From contig CM073907.1 of assembly GCA_037176705.1 (NCBI GenBank), forward strand, positions 13,547,001-13,611,000: a stretch of 64,000 nt of DNA, in the 5' to 3' direction. The position numbers and the translations under genes are program-made. The first letter of the stretch is position 1. Every line of letters starts with the position of its first letter. Under the pieces are notes generated by a model, which saw nothing but the letters and a program-made list of their open reading frames with translations, had not been told where the DNA came from and made no database searches. This stretch comes from Molossus alvarezi. Taxonomy: Eukaryota > Chordata > Mammalia > Chiroptera > Molossidae. Shown here in pieces: positions 10,286 through 21,440 of the stretch.

Positions 10286-10500
10286 TCCAGTGGGTGTGGC
10301 TCTGTGGTTGAGCGGCGACCCTGCACCAAGAGGTTGCCGGTTCGATTCTTGTCAGGACACAAACCCAGGTTGTGGGCCCGATCCCCAGTGGGGGGCATGC
10401 AGGAGGCAGCTAATTGATGTTCTTTCTCATTGATGTTTCTCTCTCTCTCCCTCTCCCTTCCTCTCTCTCTAAAGTCAATAAAGAAAAAAAATTTTTTTTA
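10286..10500 (+). mobile_element. Ves SINE (short-tail type) with 16-bp duplication inside the L1
   Basis: AATCAGTAAGAGACAG flanks the element at about 10271-10286 and 10500-10515, proving insertion into existing L1 sequence. Tail ends GTCAATAAAG and A-rich DNA. Confidence 0.93.
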
Positions 10501-10600
10501 ATCAGTAAGAGACAGGTCTTGAGAATCCTTCAGTATCTGGAAACGGAAATCACGTATAAATCTGTTCAATGGTCAAAGAAGATATAAAAAGAAATTGCAG

Positions 10601-10845
10601 GGCTGGGTGAAAATGGTGAAGGGATTTAAGTAAAAACAAACATAGACACAGACAACAGTCTAGGTTTCCAGGGAGGGGGTGGAAGAGGGTAAAAGGGGGA
10701 CACATGGTGATGGGAGGGGACTTCACGTGGGTGGAGAGCACACAGTACGATAGACAGATGGTGTATATAGAATCGTACATTGAAACCTAGATAATTTTTT
10801 AACCAGTGTCACCCCCAATAAACTCAATAAAAAAGAAAAAAACTG
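10601..10845 (+). mobile_element. LINE-1 3'UTR fragment inserted in the older L1
   Basis: Reads GTAAAAGGGGGACACATGGT, then GTACGATAGACAGATGG, GAAACCTAGATAATTTTTTA and AACCAGTGTCACCCCCAATA, the L1 3' end, with A-rich tail. Confidence 0.75.
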
Positions 10846-11044
10846 TTTTAAATGTAGTAATGATCTAATCATAAGTATGAATAAAATCTCTCTTCCCTAA
10901 AAATAATAAAAAATGAAAATGGTATTGTGAACTGAATAAAGATGAAAAACACAGGATATTAAAATTTATGGGACGCTGCTAAAGCTGTGTTTATGGGGAA
11001 ATTATAGCACTAAAAGGTCTATATTAGAAAACCCAGTGACTTTA

Positions 11045-13656
11045 CAGTTGACTCTTGAACAACAGGTTTGAACTGCGTGGATCTACTAACATGCAGATTT
11101 TTTCAATCAATATATTGTAAAAAATGTTTGGACATTTGTGACAATCTGAAGAAAACTTGCCAGTGAACTGTATAGAACTATATTTTTTAAAGTTGGGTTT
11201 ATCATGAACGCATGGAATATATGTACGTACACACGAGTCAGCTTTATTATTCACTACCATAAAATACGCACAACTGTATTATAAAAAGTTAAAATGCATC
11301 ACCGCTTCTGCACACCAACATTCACAGCCCACACCTGGGGCCGGTGGAGGGAGCCGTACGCGAGTGCAGGTGCAGGTTGGGTCCTCAGGCACATGGCTCA
11401 CTGTGGTCCCACTGCCCGTGGGGTAGCCTGGCAGCTGCCTTTTGGTCTCTGTGTGTGATGCTGGTCGTCTGTGTGTGAGCAGTTTGTCTGTCTGGTAAGT
11501 GGTGTCACAGTAACAAGTGATCTCTGTGGTTCTCGTGTATTTTTCATTGTGTTCAGTGCGATACCATAACCTTGAATAACACCACGGAACCCACAGGAGG
11601 TGCCTCGCGAGGCGGGAAGTGTGCCCGAGAGAAGCGTCCCAACAGGACAGGAAGACGGTGAACTGCTCTGTGGCCCGGAGGTGGAGGTGCTGTCGGATGT
11701 GTCTAGGTGAATGGAGCCCGTGGTTGGAAGGAAGAGGAAGGGAAGCACGTGACACGGTCACAGCAGCGTGTGAGCAGGCGTGGGCCCCGCATTCTTCACA
11801 AACTGCCCTGATCTCAGGCCAAAGGGCAGCGGCCACGGGGTGCAGGGCAGCTGTGTGGAAGGCGACACCGGTCGGCGTTAGACAAAAACTCAGCGCGACG
11901 GGGAGATGAAGGATCTAAAGCCGGAAGATTCGTGCCAGCCAAGGACGACTGGATGTTTTTGAAAAGAGGTTTGCTTAAAGAAAAAAAGGTCAGAACACCG
12001 GAGGCAGCTTCTGATGACTGAGAGGCAGCGGACAGGTTTTCGGAAACCAGGTAGAAATGGGGAGAGGGTAACTGCTGGACGGTTCAGATGCAGGCGGAAG
12101 CGCCTGTCCGCAGGGGCAGCAGCCACGGGCTCGTTCGGAGGAGAGTGGGCGCCAGCACAGTTCAGCGGAAGGAGGGCAGGTCGCGTCGGGCTGCCCGCCC
12201 CAGCTCAGGAAGATGGGCACCAGCTGCCAGTCTGTGGCTGGACACCTAGGAGGCCTGGACGAGACCCTTTCTGGACTGATTCCATCGATGTTCCGGCCCT
12301 GGTGTCAGGAAGGACCTTGCCTGTGAGGATGGCCCGTAGGGTGGTTATGACCGTGGACGCCCAGAGCCCTCGAGCTCCACACCGAGAGCGTGGGGTGGCC
12401 GCGGGGACCGAGGAGGCTCGCTGCGCGCAGTGCTGCGGAAGGGTGCGGTGCCCTGGAGGGAACCCTGAGAGAACACACCTTGAAAGTTTGGGGAGGACCA
12501 CGCCATGGAGAGGCCAGCGCGGCCGCAGGAAGGCATGGAAGCCGCCACGTCGCAAGCCGTCAATTCCCGCTGGAGAAGACCGTGTCCAGGTGTTGTCATA
12601 CTTCTCAGGACTTACAGGAGCCAATCAAAGATATCATGAAATAGATTGTGGGCATGAAAATAGGCAGAGGGCACAGGGTGTCGGGATGTGGTCTTGGAGA
12701 AATTCAAGAGCGAGTAGACGCCACGCCAGAAGGAATGGACGACGGCGACCTGACGGAATGGGTGCTCCCGACCAGGGCGAGGAGACGGAGGCGCAGCGGC
12801 CAGAGACGGGCTGACCGCCACCCCGACGAGGCGTCTGACGGTCAGATTGATGGTGACTTCGTCTGTAACGTGGCACTTGAATGAAAGCAAGTGGGGAAGA
12901 GAACCGGTCTGCAGACAGACTTTGAGAGATGAAAAGGCAGAGTGTCCACCAGGAATTGCGACGTATTCCAGAAAGTTGCACTGAGGGTGCCTACCTCCCT
13001 GCACCCCTCCTGCTCCGCCTGCCCAGCGTGAAGATGACGAGAAAGACCCGTGATGATCCACCTCACAGGAGGGGCGAGCCCTGCGTCTGCGTGAGTGTCC
13101 ACGGGGAGGTCCAGCTCAGCAGCGAGGCCTGGGAGAGGCCACCGTCACCGCAGGGGCCATCGTGCAGAACGTCGTGTGAGGGCCGAGCGACATGGACGCG
13201 GACGCGCACGAGGTGAGTGAGAGGTACTATAAGTCAGTGGTGTTCGTTTTCTGCGTTTTGTCATTTTTCACGTGATCTTGTGTGTTTGCTGTCTAGTGCT
13301 ATGGCATCCACAGTGCTCTGCATCATGAGACAACACTGATTTGTAGACACGGGGTTCACCTTGTGAGCAGGGGACATGAGCTGTATCGACAGATACAACG
13401 GTGTGGTGCATATATTCTCTGCCTCGTGATTTTCTCAAGACACATTCTTTTCTCCAGCTGACGTTATTGTGAGATTAAGTGCATAAAACATATGCCATAC
13501 GGAACACGTGTGGGTGGAAGGTTGCTGTCGATGAGGCTCCGGTCAGCTGGAGGCTGTTAGTAGTGGCTACGCTTTGGGGGCCTCGGGAGTAATACGCAGA
13601 TTTTGGACTGTGCAGGGGCCAGTGCCCCAACCCTCAAGCTGTTCAAGGGTCAACTG
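11045..13656 (+). mobile_element. Tigger2-like TcMar DNA transposon, 2.6 kb, near full length
   Basis: Terminal inverted repeats CAGTTGACTCTTGAACAACA and its partner TTGTTCAAGGGTCAACTG-like end (CTGTTCAAGGGTCAACTG) are flanked by the expected TA duplication (11043-11044, 13657-13658). The interior plus strand resembles the pogo/Tigger transposase 3' coding region, e.g. GGTCTTGGAGAAATTCAAGA at about 12690 and GATCCACCTC at 13055, but is full of frameshifts and has become very GC- and CpG-rich. Size is close to Tigger2. It sits inside L1 ORF2. The transposase is dead. Confidence 0.88.
12590..13070 (+). pseudogene. Remnant of Tigger transposase C-terminal coding region
   Basis: Stretches such as ACAGGAGCCAATCAAAG, ATCATGAAATAGATTGTGG and GAAATTCAAGAGCGAGTAGA correspond to the acidic C-terminal part of Tigger2 transposase, with stops and indels throughout. 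Confidence 0.65.
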
Positions 13657-14090
13657 TATTTTCCCCTTAAGGAACTTAAAAAGAGCAAATTAAACCTACA
13701 GTTAAGAAAAAGAAAGGGGACAATAAAGATAACAGCAAAATTAATAAAGTAAATAAATATGTAAAAAAATGAATAAAATTGAAAACTATTCAATTGATAA
13801 ATGAATAATATTGGTAAATATCTAGCCAGACTGATTAAGGGAAGAAAAAAAGCAAAGACACAAATACCAACATCTAGAAACGTGAGAAGGGACATCATTT
13901 GAGGTTCTGTGGACACTGCAGTGATAATAAGATTCATAGACATGTATGTGCAGCCATCCCCATATTTGCACCTACACATTCGACAAATCCAGTGGAAGAT
14001 TCTTCTGAAGAACACAAGGTACCAAACTTCAATCAAGAGGAAGTAGATTATCTGACTAACTTTGTGTTGTTGTTAGTCCTCAGCTGAGTG

Positions 14091-14309
14091 TTTTCCCCAT
14101 TGATTTTTACCAAGAGTGGGAGAGAGAGAGGGAGGGAGGGAGGGAGGGAGGGAGAGACACACATACTAACGTCAACGTGAGAGACACATCGATTGGCTGC
14201 CTCCCGCGTGCACGCCCACCGGAGCCGGGATCGAACCTGCAGCCCAGGTACTTACCCTTGACCAGGAATCAAGCCCCATGTTCTAACCACACAGCCCCCC
14301 CACCAGGGC
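14091..14309 (-). mobile_element. Ves SINE
   Basis: Reverse; contains a (GGGA)n expansion at 14127-14152, box B GGGATCGAACC-like and head CACCAGGGCTG. Confidence 0.82.
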
Positions 14310-14317
14310 TGAACAGC

Positions 14318-14578
14318 ATTTTTTTTTTTTTTTTTTTATCCTCACCCGAGGACATTTTTCCATTTTTTGTATAGATAGAGCAGGAGGGAGAGAGAGGAAG
14401 AGAGAGAGAGAGAGAAACATCGATGTGAAAGGGACACATCGAGTGGCTGCCACCCGCACGACCGACCAGGGCCGGAGACAAAGTGCAACCGAGGTACATG
14501 CCCTCAGCGGGAACCGAACCCGGGTCTCTCCGGACCGCAGGCCAGCGCTCTAACCGCTGTGCCAAACCGGCCAGGGCT
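14318..14578 (-). mobile_element. Ves SINE with target-site duplication
   Basis: Full length, reverse. CTGAACAGCATTTTT occurs immediately before (14309-) and after (14578-) the element, so it landed just beside the previous SINE. Confidence 0.93.
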
Positions 14579-14912
14579 GAACAGCATTTTTTAATGAAAT
14601 ACATTGAATTTGTAGTTGGACTCTCCCACAAACAAACTGCAGGCCTGCATAGCTTCAGATTAAACAAAAAATGTTCCTGATTCTTCAGTTGTCTAGAAGT
14701 GGAAAGGAAAGGACTTCTTTCCAACATATTCTAAATGGACAGCGTCACCCTGGTAGGGAAAAAGACAAAAAATGTTTAAAGAAAACTGTACAATATCCCT
14801 TATGAGCATAAATACAAAAAGTTATGATCAAAATTGTAAAGGAGATTGGACCACATATGGAAATACTTCATGGCCAAGTAGAGCTTATCCAGGGTCGGCA
14901 AGGTTGGTTTAA

Positions 14913-16330
14913 TATTTTTAATAAATTTATTTTTCAGTTACAGTCGACATACAATATTGTACTAGTTCCAGGTGTGCAATAGTGATGAGACATTTTAATG
15001 ACTTAAAGGGCCCCCCAGGGAACCTCATACTCATCTGACACCACAGTAGTTATTACAGCGTTACGGACAATATTGCTTGTGCTGTACTCAGCGTCTTTTT
15101 ATCAATGGCAGTTTGTGCTGCTTCCTCCCTTTCATGTACCCGCCCGTCCCCTCCCTTCTGCCATCTGACGGCATCAGTTTGTTCTCTATCTACACGTTTG
15201 TTTCGTTTTTTCACTTGTTTCTGTAGATTCACACGTAAGTGAGATCATGTGGTGCTTGTATTTGTGCGAGTTAACGTCCTTGTGCGCAGACCTCTGGCCC
15301 GCCGGTGTTGTCACCAGGGGCCGGGCTCCGTCTTCCTGGGGCCGAGGATGCCCCTCCCGCCTCCGTGCTCACTCCTGTCTGCCATGGACACTTGGTCTGC
15401 GCCTGTATCTTGGCTGCTGGAAATAATGCTGCAGTGAGCACCCAGGTGCACACGTGCTCGATATTGTTTGGGGTTGTTTTCTGGGTGAATGCAGGGACGG
15501 GACACTGCTGGGTCCTGTGGTAGATGTGGTGTTAAGTTTCCTGCGGTGGTGGCCCAGTGCGTCTCCGCACCCTGCCGGCACATTCGTGATGTGCTGGTGA
15601 CAGCCATTCCGACAGGAGGGAGGTGATTCTCACTGTGGTTCTGATCGGCGTGTTCCTGATTATTAGTGATATTTTTTTTACGTGTCTCAGTCATCTGTGT
15701 TCTTTGGAGAAATGTCTGTTCAGGTCCTCTGTCCATTTTAAAATGAGTTTTTGGGTTTTTTTAATGCGGAGTGGTATGAGTTCTTTACATATTTTGGATA
15801 TTAACCCCTCATTAGATGTATCATTAGAGAATATCTTCTCCCATCCAGTAAGTTGCCTTTTTGTTTCGCTGGTGGTTTCATCGAGCAAAAGCCTTTTGAT
15901 CTGATGTCGTCCCATTTATTTTTGCTTTGGTTATGTTGTCCCAGGAGACAGGTCCCAGAGATATTGCTGTGACTGATATCAGAGAGTTGACTGTGTTTTC
16001 TCCCAGAAGGTGAACGATATAAGGTCTTACATGTGCGTCTGTAACCCTTTTGGGTTTTCTTCTCTATGTCATGTAAGAAAATGGTCGTTTGTTTTTGCGC
16101 GTCTCTCCAGTTTTCCCAGCGCCGTTTATGGACGACATGGTCTCACTCGAGTGTATCCTTCTGCCTCCTTTGCCATCGTTTAGTTGATCATATAATCATG
16201 TGTTGACTTCTGGGGTCTCTGTTGTTACACTGATCTGTGTCTGTTTTTCTGCCAGCACCAGGCTGTGGTGTGTGTCCATGTGCTTTCTTTACATTGAGGA
16301 TTTTCCCCATCACCTTTGATCCCGTCTATG
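14913..16330 (-). mobile_element. Antisense LINE-1 3'UTR and ORF2
   Basis: Begins with the complement of an L1 3' end (CAGTTACAGTCGACATACAA, GTTCCAGGTGTGCAATAG) and continues through complement of ORF2, e.g. CATTAGATGTATCATTAGAG and GTTGCCTTTTTGTTTCGCTG. Many stops. Confidence 0.8.
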
Positions 16331-17810
16331 CTCCCTCCGCCCTGACCCCCCCCCCACCACACTGCTGTCCCGTCCTAGAGGTCCCGTCTGGGGACAAGTG
16401 TGCACATCACAAGTAGAGAGGGGCCCCGCATCAGCAGCTCCATCCTGCAGAGCTGCAACCATACAACAGTAAGGTAGCTTATCTGACCACCTGCATCCAA
16501 GTTCTACTAGACTGTTCTTAAACCTCATGTCTCTCTCAGTGATCTGAGCCTGGCTCCCGCCAGTTTAGCTCTTGACACACAGGGACAGAGGGAGAGCCTT
16601 CGAGCCCCCTTCCCGGAGGCAGAGGGACACTGGTCAGGTGAAGGCTGGACCTGCCGTACTGGGCCTGTGAGCAAGCCTCCCAGGACCTCTGTTCTTCAGA
16701 GAAGCATCTGGCCACCGGCAAGCACCCCAAGGCCCCGCAGGCTAACGACCAGCAGCCGGAGCAGAACCCTGTGGTGTCGGTGCCCACGGCGCCTGCCGCC
16801 CTCCGGTCTGCCAGCTGCCTGGGAGAAGCCACCGCACCGAGTGGCCAGCAGCGTGGTGGCCGCGTGGGCAGCAGGGGAAGGGGCGCTGTTGGTGTGGGGA
16901 GACCGGGAAGCGCACGGAGACAGAGAAGCTCAGCTCCGCCCGTCGCCTGGAGAGAAGCTGCTGAGAAGGAGACCGCGCCTCCGGGGTCCTTGAGGACAGA
17001 CCACAGCGCAGGGCTGCCCCTCCGAGCCCCAGACCCGAGCTGGCGGACGCCCGGCTGCCGGCTCACCTCCAAGAACGTGTCTTCCTACTGTGCCAGCACC
17101 TTGGTGGGCGAGAGCAAGGCAGCCACGAAGGGTTAGCTCAGGACAGGACCACCTGCAAGGCAGACTCGGGACAGAAGCACGGTGACAGCTGTGGGCATAG
17201 GGGTCTCCTCCGGAGGGGAGGGAGCCACTCTGGCTCTGTCTCTAGCTCGCTGGACGGGGGGTCACGGCGTCCCCTGCAGGCCCACCTCACCACCACAGGA
17301 ACCGAAAGGCCGGTCGGTCTTCGCCGTACACAGTCCGTGGACACAGAGGCGTGGAGCACCCCACGGAGACGAGGCCAAGCGCCAGGAGCAGCCCACTGTC
17401 CGGAGGATGTGCAGAAGGCCCTGGCACTGCCAACCAGGTCCACGCCCTTCACCCAGTTAGCTTCCCGGGAGGGAAGGACGGTCTCTGGAGGGCAGAGCCC
17501 TGCTCCCCGCAGCCCAGGGAGAGCGCAGGGCCAGGAAGCAGGACGCACGGCCGGTCAGGGCCAAACCTCCTTCTCCGAGACAGAGGAAGCAAACGGGGAG
17601 CAGTCCCAGCACCAAGGACACCTTGTCTGTCAAGGCACCCGGTCCCCCTTGCCTCCCCTTCATCACTCGGAGATGACTCCTTAGTACTCGCCAAAGGAAC
17701 ACCTTACCCCTGGTCTCAGGCCTGCCGCGAACTCGGAGAAAACGGGCTTCCCCTGCACAACCACGACCAGGTGAGAACGTGGCCGGCCCTGCAGCCCTCC
17801 AGACGGAGGC
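16331..17810. other. GC-rich unique DNA, unrecognised
   Basis: About 1.5 kb of GC-rich sequence between antisense L1 blocks. Open frames up to about 178 codons exist on both strands but none shows a known domain, and high GC alone lengthens frames. A decayed processed pseudogene is possible on the plus strand (about 16540-17690); I cannot name a parent gene. Confidence 0.4.
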
Positions 17811-18050
17811 AAGCAGTGGGCACGGGCCGCCGGGCCGGGCACCGTGACCACACCGAGCTCTGAAGGAGACAGGCAGTGGGCACGGGCCGCCGGGCCGGGC
17901 ACCGTGACCACACCGAGCTCTGAAGGAGACAGGCAGTGGGCACGGGCAGCCGGGCCGGGCACCGTGACCACACCGAGCTCTGAAGGAGACAGGCAGTGGG
18001 CACGGGCAGCCGGGCCGGGCACCGTGACCACACCGAGCTCTGCAAGGAGC
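17811..18050. repeat. 60-bp minisatellite, four copies
   Basis: AGGCAGTGGGCACGGGCNGC, then CGGGCCGGGCACCGTGACCA, CACCGAGCTCTGAAGGAGAC repeats with exact 60-bp spacing. The only clear difference between full copies is GGCCGC versus GGCAGC; the last copy diverges after GAGCTCTG. Confidence 0.97.
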
Positions 18051-18149
18051 AGGGATGTCGCAGAAGCAGGTCGGAGGCTGCCCTTCAGGCTTCGGTCCCA
18101 ACAGCAGGCAGTTACGATTCCCAACTTTTCTCTGAAGGCAGTTACAGCC

Positions 18150-18830
18150 CTTTTATTTTTTAAATTTTATTTTGTATTAATTTATTGGAGTAACATTGGT
18201 TAATAAAGGTATATAGGTTTCAATGAACAATTCTGTAATGCATCCTGAGTACTGTGTTGTGTGTTCATCACCCAAAGTCTAGTTTCCTTCCAGCACCATT
18301 TAGCCCTTGACCCTCGCCTGCCTCCCGCCCCTTCATTCTGGTGATCACCACGCTGCTGTCTGTGTCTGTTTGGGGTTTTTCTTTTTTGCTTAACCCCTTC
18401 ACCTTTTTCACACAGCCCCCTCCCCCTCCCCTCTGACAGCTGTCAGTCTGTCCTCTAGTTACTAGTCTGTTCTCTTTTGTGAGTATTTGTTCATTAGATT
18501 CCATATATGGTACTTGTCTTTCATTGACTGGCTTATTTCACTTGGCATAGCACTCTCCAGGGCCACCCATGCTGTCACAAAGGGTAAGGGTTCCTTCCTT
18601 TTTACAGCTGCATAGTATTCCATGGTGTAAACATACCCCCACTTTTTTATCCACTCATCTACTGATGGGCACTCGGGTCTTTGATTTTTCACTAGCCTTC
18701 TGTAACAAACTTTCCCCGAAGCTAGTTTGGAATTTGGAAGCCTTTTGGAGCCTTCTGCATGCCAGTGATATAGACATCCCATTCTGTTTTACTTGGAAAT
18801 CGTTGCTTTTGAGTGCATGCCTTTTTTCTG
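18150..18830 (-). mobile_element. Antisense LINE-1 3' end with ORF2 C-terminus
   Basis: Plus strand shows the complement of an L1 3'UTR (GTAACATTGGTTAATAAAGG, CACCCAAAGTCTAGTTTCC). The minus frame reads EWIKKWGYVYTMEYYAAVKR with a downstream SEISQSMKDKYHIW, an ORF2 C-terminal signature. Confidence 0.88.
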
Positions 18831-19290
18831 TAATATCTATTTTTCAATTACAATCGTACAAAATAAACTTTGGGGATACTACTCGGTGATTAAGCATTTA
18901 CCTGGCACCAGGCAGTCATCACACAATTACTGACTGCATCCCCTGTGCCATGTGACTGTTCTGTAACCAGCAACTGCCTTCTTAATCCCTTCACCTTTCC
19001 CCCTCGTCCATCGGGCGACCACCGCTTGTTCTCTGTATCTGTGAATCTGTTTTTAAGTGAAATCAAAATATATCTTTCTGACTTGAGCACAAAGCCCTCT
19101 AGACCCGTCCATGTTGTTGCAGGGAGCAAGATGTCATTTTTCTTTTTACTGGCAGAGTGGTATTCCATTGTGCTCTCCTTACCCACTCTTCTGTGGGTGG
19201 ACACTAGATGGCCTCTCACCGTGGCTATGGCGGCAGTGCTGCTGCGACCCTGTGGCTGTGTGTGCCTTTTCGATGTAGTGTTTCAGGTTT
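18831..19290 (-). mobile_element. Second antisense LINE-1 3' end
   Basis: A new L1 3'UTR complement begins at about 18840 (TTTTTCAATTACAATCGTAC), followed by ORF2 complement; the minus frame shows STMEYHSASKKKNDILLPAT. Confidence 0.75.
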
Positions 19291-19930
19291 CTTCCTGCCT
19301 TGTTTGAAGGTCCCTTTTTGTCTGATGGAAGTGTTGCTACCCCAGCCTTTTTGTCTGTTTTCATTTCCGTGTTCTTGAAATACCATTTTCTGTCCCTTTA
19401 CTTTCAGTCTGTTTGTTGATTTGAAGACAACATACGTGAAGACCTTGTTTTGTTGTCTGTCATCCATTTGGCCGCTGTGTGTCTTTTGATTGGAGCATTT
19501 AATCTATTGGCGTTTGAAGTCCTTGTTTTTGTGGCCCCGTCTGGCCGCTCCCTCCTGCAAGTGCTGCCTTGTGGCAGCATGGCCCACGTGGAACTCAAGA
19601 CGGGCCACGGAGTGGCTGTTGCAGCCTGAGAACCGGACCTGTGGGTAAGTGAGATGTATTTGCCACCTTATTATTCAGGTTTATTTTTTGCCTCCTCCTT
19701 AAAGACCTTTTAGTTTTTGGTAATAATGGTTTGGTGGTGATGAACTCCTTTAGCTGCTGCTTCTCTGGGAGGCTCTCTCTCTCCTCTGATCTGAAACGAC
19801 AGCCTTGCTGGGTAGAGCAGTGGCTGGAAGTTCTCGCCCAGTCCCTTCCGGCCTGCAAGGTTGATGCCGAGAAACCAGCTACAGCCCTCTGGGAGCTTCC
19901 TTGTTAGTAACTACCTGCTTTTTTCTTGCT
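19290..19930 (-). mobile_element. Antisense LINE-1 internal fragment
   Basis: TGTGTCTTTTGATTGGAGCA, then GAACTCCTTTAGCTGCTGC and GACAGCCTTGCTGGGTAGAG are recognisable complements of internal L1 sequence. Confidence 0.6.
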
Positions 19931-20690
19931 GCTTTTAAGAGTCTCGTCTTCTGCTTTGGCAGCCGTCAGTCTGTTCACTGTATTATGGGAATGTTTGTTT
20001 TGCTTGTTTATACTTTTCCTTATATTAAGTGAAATCCTATGGTATTTTTCTTTCTCCGACTTCACTTAGCATAATATCCTCTAGGTCCATCCATACTGCT
20101 TTAGAAGGTAAGATGTCCTCATGTTTTATTGCTGAGTAATAATACCCCATTGTATATACGTACCACAGCTTTTTTATCCATCCGTCTGCTGATAGGCGCT
20201 GGGCTGCTTCCGTACCTTGGCCGTTGTAAACAATGCTGCAGTAAACACAGGGGTGCATCTACTCTTTCAGATCAGCGTCTCGGGTTTCTCTGTGCATATA
20301 CCCAGAAGTGTCACGAGGCACTTCCGTTTCTCTCCTTCTGAGGGCCCTTGTTTTCCGCAGTGGGGGCACCAGCCTGCGTTCCCGCCAGCAGCGCACGAGG
20401 GTGCCGGCTCCGCCCATGGCCAACATGTTGATTTACTGAGGACAGCCATTCTGCCGGGTGTGAGGTCCTCTGCATCTCTCTAGTATGTTGAGCATCTTTT
20501 CATACAGCCTGTTGGCCATCTGAATGTGCTCTTTGGAGAAGTGGGCCTCTGCCTGTTTTACTTGGATTGGTTGGTTGGTGCTGAGTACTGAGTTCTTTGT
20601 GAATTCTGGGTAGTAACCTTTACCAGACGTATCATTCCCAAAGCTCTTCTCCCGTTCAGCGGGCCATCTTCCGTAGCTTACCTTCAACTT
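19930..20690 (-). mobile_element. Third antisense LINE-1 3' part
   Basis: Minus frame reads DGWIKKLWYVYTMGYY and DLEDIMLSEVGE, the ORF2 C-terminus; the complement continues to the ATCATTCCCAAAGCTCTTC region. Confidence 0.85.
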
Positions 20691-20785
20691 TGTTCTTTCT
20701 CAAGATTCCTGAGGCCACCCTTAGCGATAGGACTTCTGTTCACCTTGGCTTCAGGTCGTCTCAAACTGGGGTCGCTCTGTGGTTG

Positions 20786-21022
20786 TTTTTTTTTTATCTT
20801 CACCCGAGGACATTTTTCCATTTTTTGTTCAGATAGAGCAGGAGGGAGAGAGAGAGAGAGAAACATCGATGTGAAAGGGACACATCGAGTGGCTGCCACC
20901 CACACGACCCAACCAGGGCCGGGGACAAACTGCAACCAAGGCACATGCCCTTAGCGGGAACCGAACCTGGGTCTCTCTGGACGCAGGCCGATGCTCTAAC
21001 CGCTGAGCCACACCGGCCAGGG
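20786..21022 (-). mobile_element. Ves SINE with target-site duplication
   Basis: Full-length, reverse; CTGTGGTTG lies on both sides. Confidence 0.92.
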
Positions 21023-21208
21023 CTGTGGTTGTGATGTTGATGGGTTTGGGAGCGAGTGCCAAGACGGCCAACTCTGCCATCGGGACCAGGACCGAGAGAT
21101 TCCATCCAGATTCCGCTGCGGGTACATGAGAGGAAGCGGCTCGGGGAGGGGGCGGAGGGGCAGCTGGTTCCTTGGAGGCTGGGGAAAGGTTTAAAGAGTG
21201 CATTTAAG
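21023..21208. other. Short unique spacer
   Basis: No feature recognised between two Ves SINEs. Confidence 0.3.
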
Positions 21209-21440
21209 CCCTGGCTCTTTTTGCTCAGCAGTTAGAGCGTCGGCCCGCGGACCAGAAAGTCCCGAGTTCGGTTCCTGCTAAGGGCATGGACCTCGGTTGC
21301 AGTTTGTCCCCGGCCCTGATTTGGATCATGCGGGTGGCAGCCACTCGATGTCTCTCTCCCTTCCTCCTGCTCTCTCTCAAGATAAATGCAAAAAAGAAAA
21401 AAGAAAAAAAAATGCCCTCCCATGAGGATAAAACAAAAAA
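21209..21440 (+). mobile_element. Ves SINE with target-site duplication
   Basis: Head GCCCTGGCTCTTTTTGCTCA, tail CCATGAGGATAAAAC; GCATTTAA and GTATTTAA flank it. Confidence 0.9.

Larger units (their letters stand above)
10200..14912 (+). mobile_element. Sense LINE-1 ORF2 body, interrupted by later insertions
   Basis: ORF2-derived pieces occur in order at about 10230-10285/10500-10600, 10850-11042, 13659-14085 and 14580-14912 (for example GGGACGCTGCTAAAGC, then AAGAGCAAATTAAACC, CTAGCCAGACTGATTAAG, and TATCCCTTATGAGCATAAAT). Between them sit a Ves SINE, a younger L1 3' end, a Tigger2-like transposon and two Ves SINEs. The frame is broken many times; no active protein is encoded. Confidence 0.7.

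Noticed and set aside
10601..10845. Endogenous retrovirus LTR
   Set aside because: The CACCCCCAATAAACTCAATA ending and neighbouring wording match the L1 3'UTR; no LTR pair, primer-binding site or gag/pol frame was seen anywhere in the window.
12014..12814. 266-codon plus-strand frame as a gene
   Set aside because: It lies wholly inside the Tigger2-like element, in GC-rich decayed sequence, and does not follow the transposase frame.
16536..17072. 178-codon minus-strand frame as a gene
   Set aside because: High GC lengthens frames; overlapping plus-strand frames are equally open and no domain is visible.
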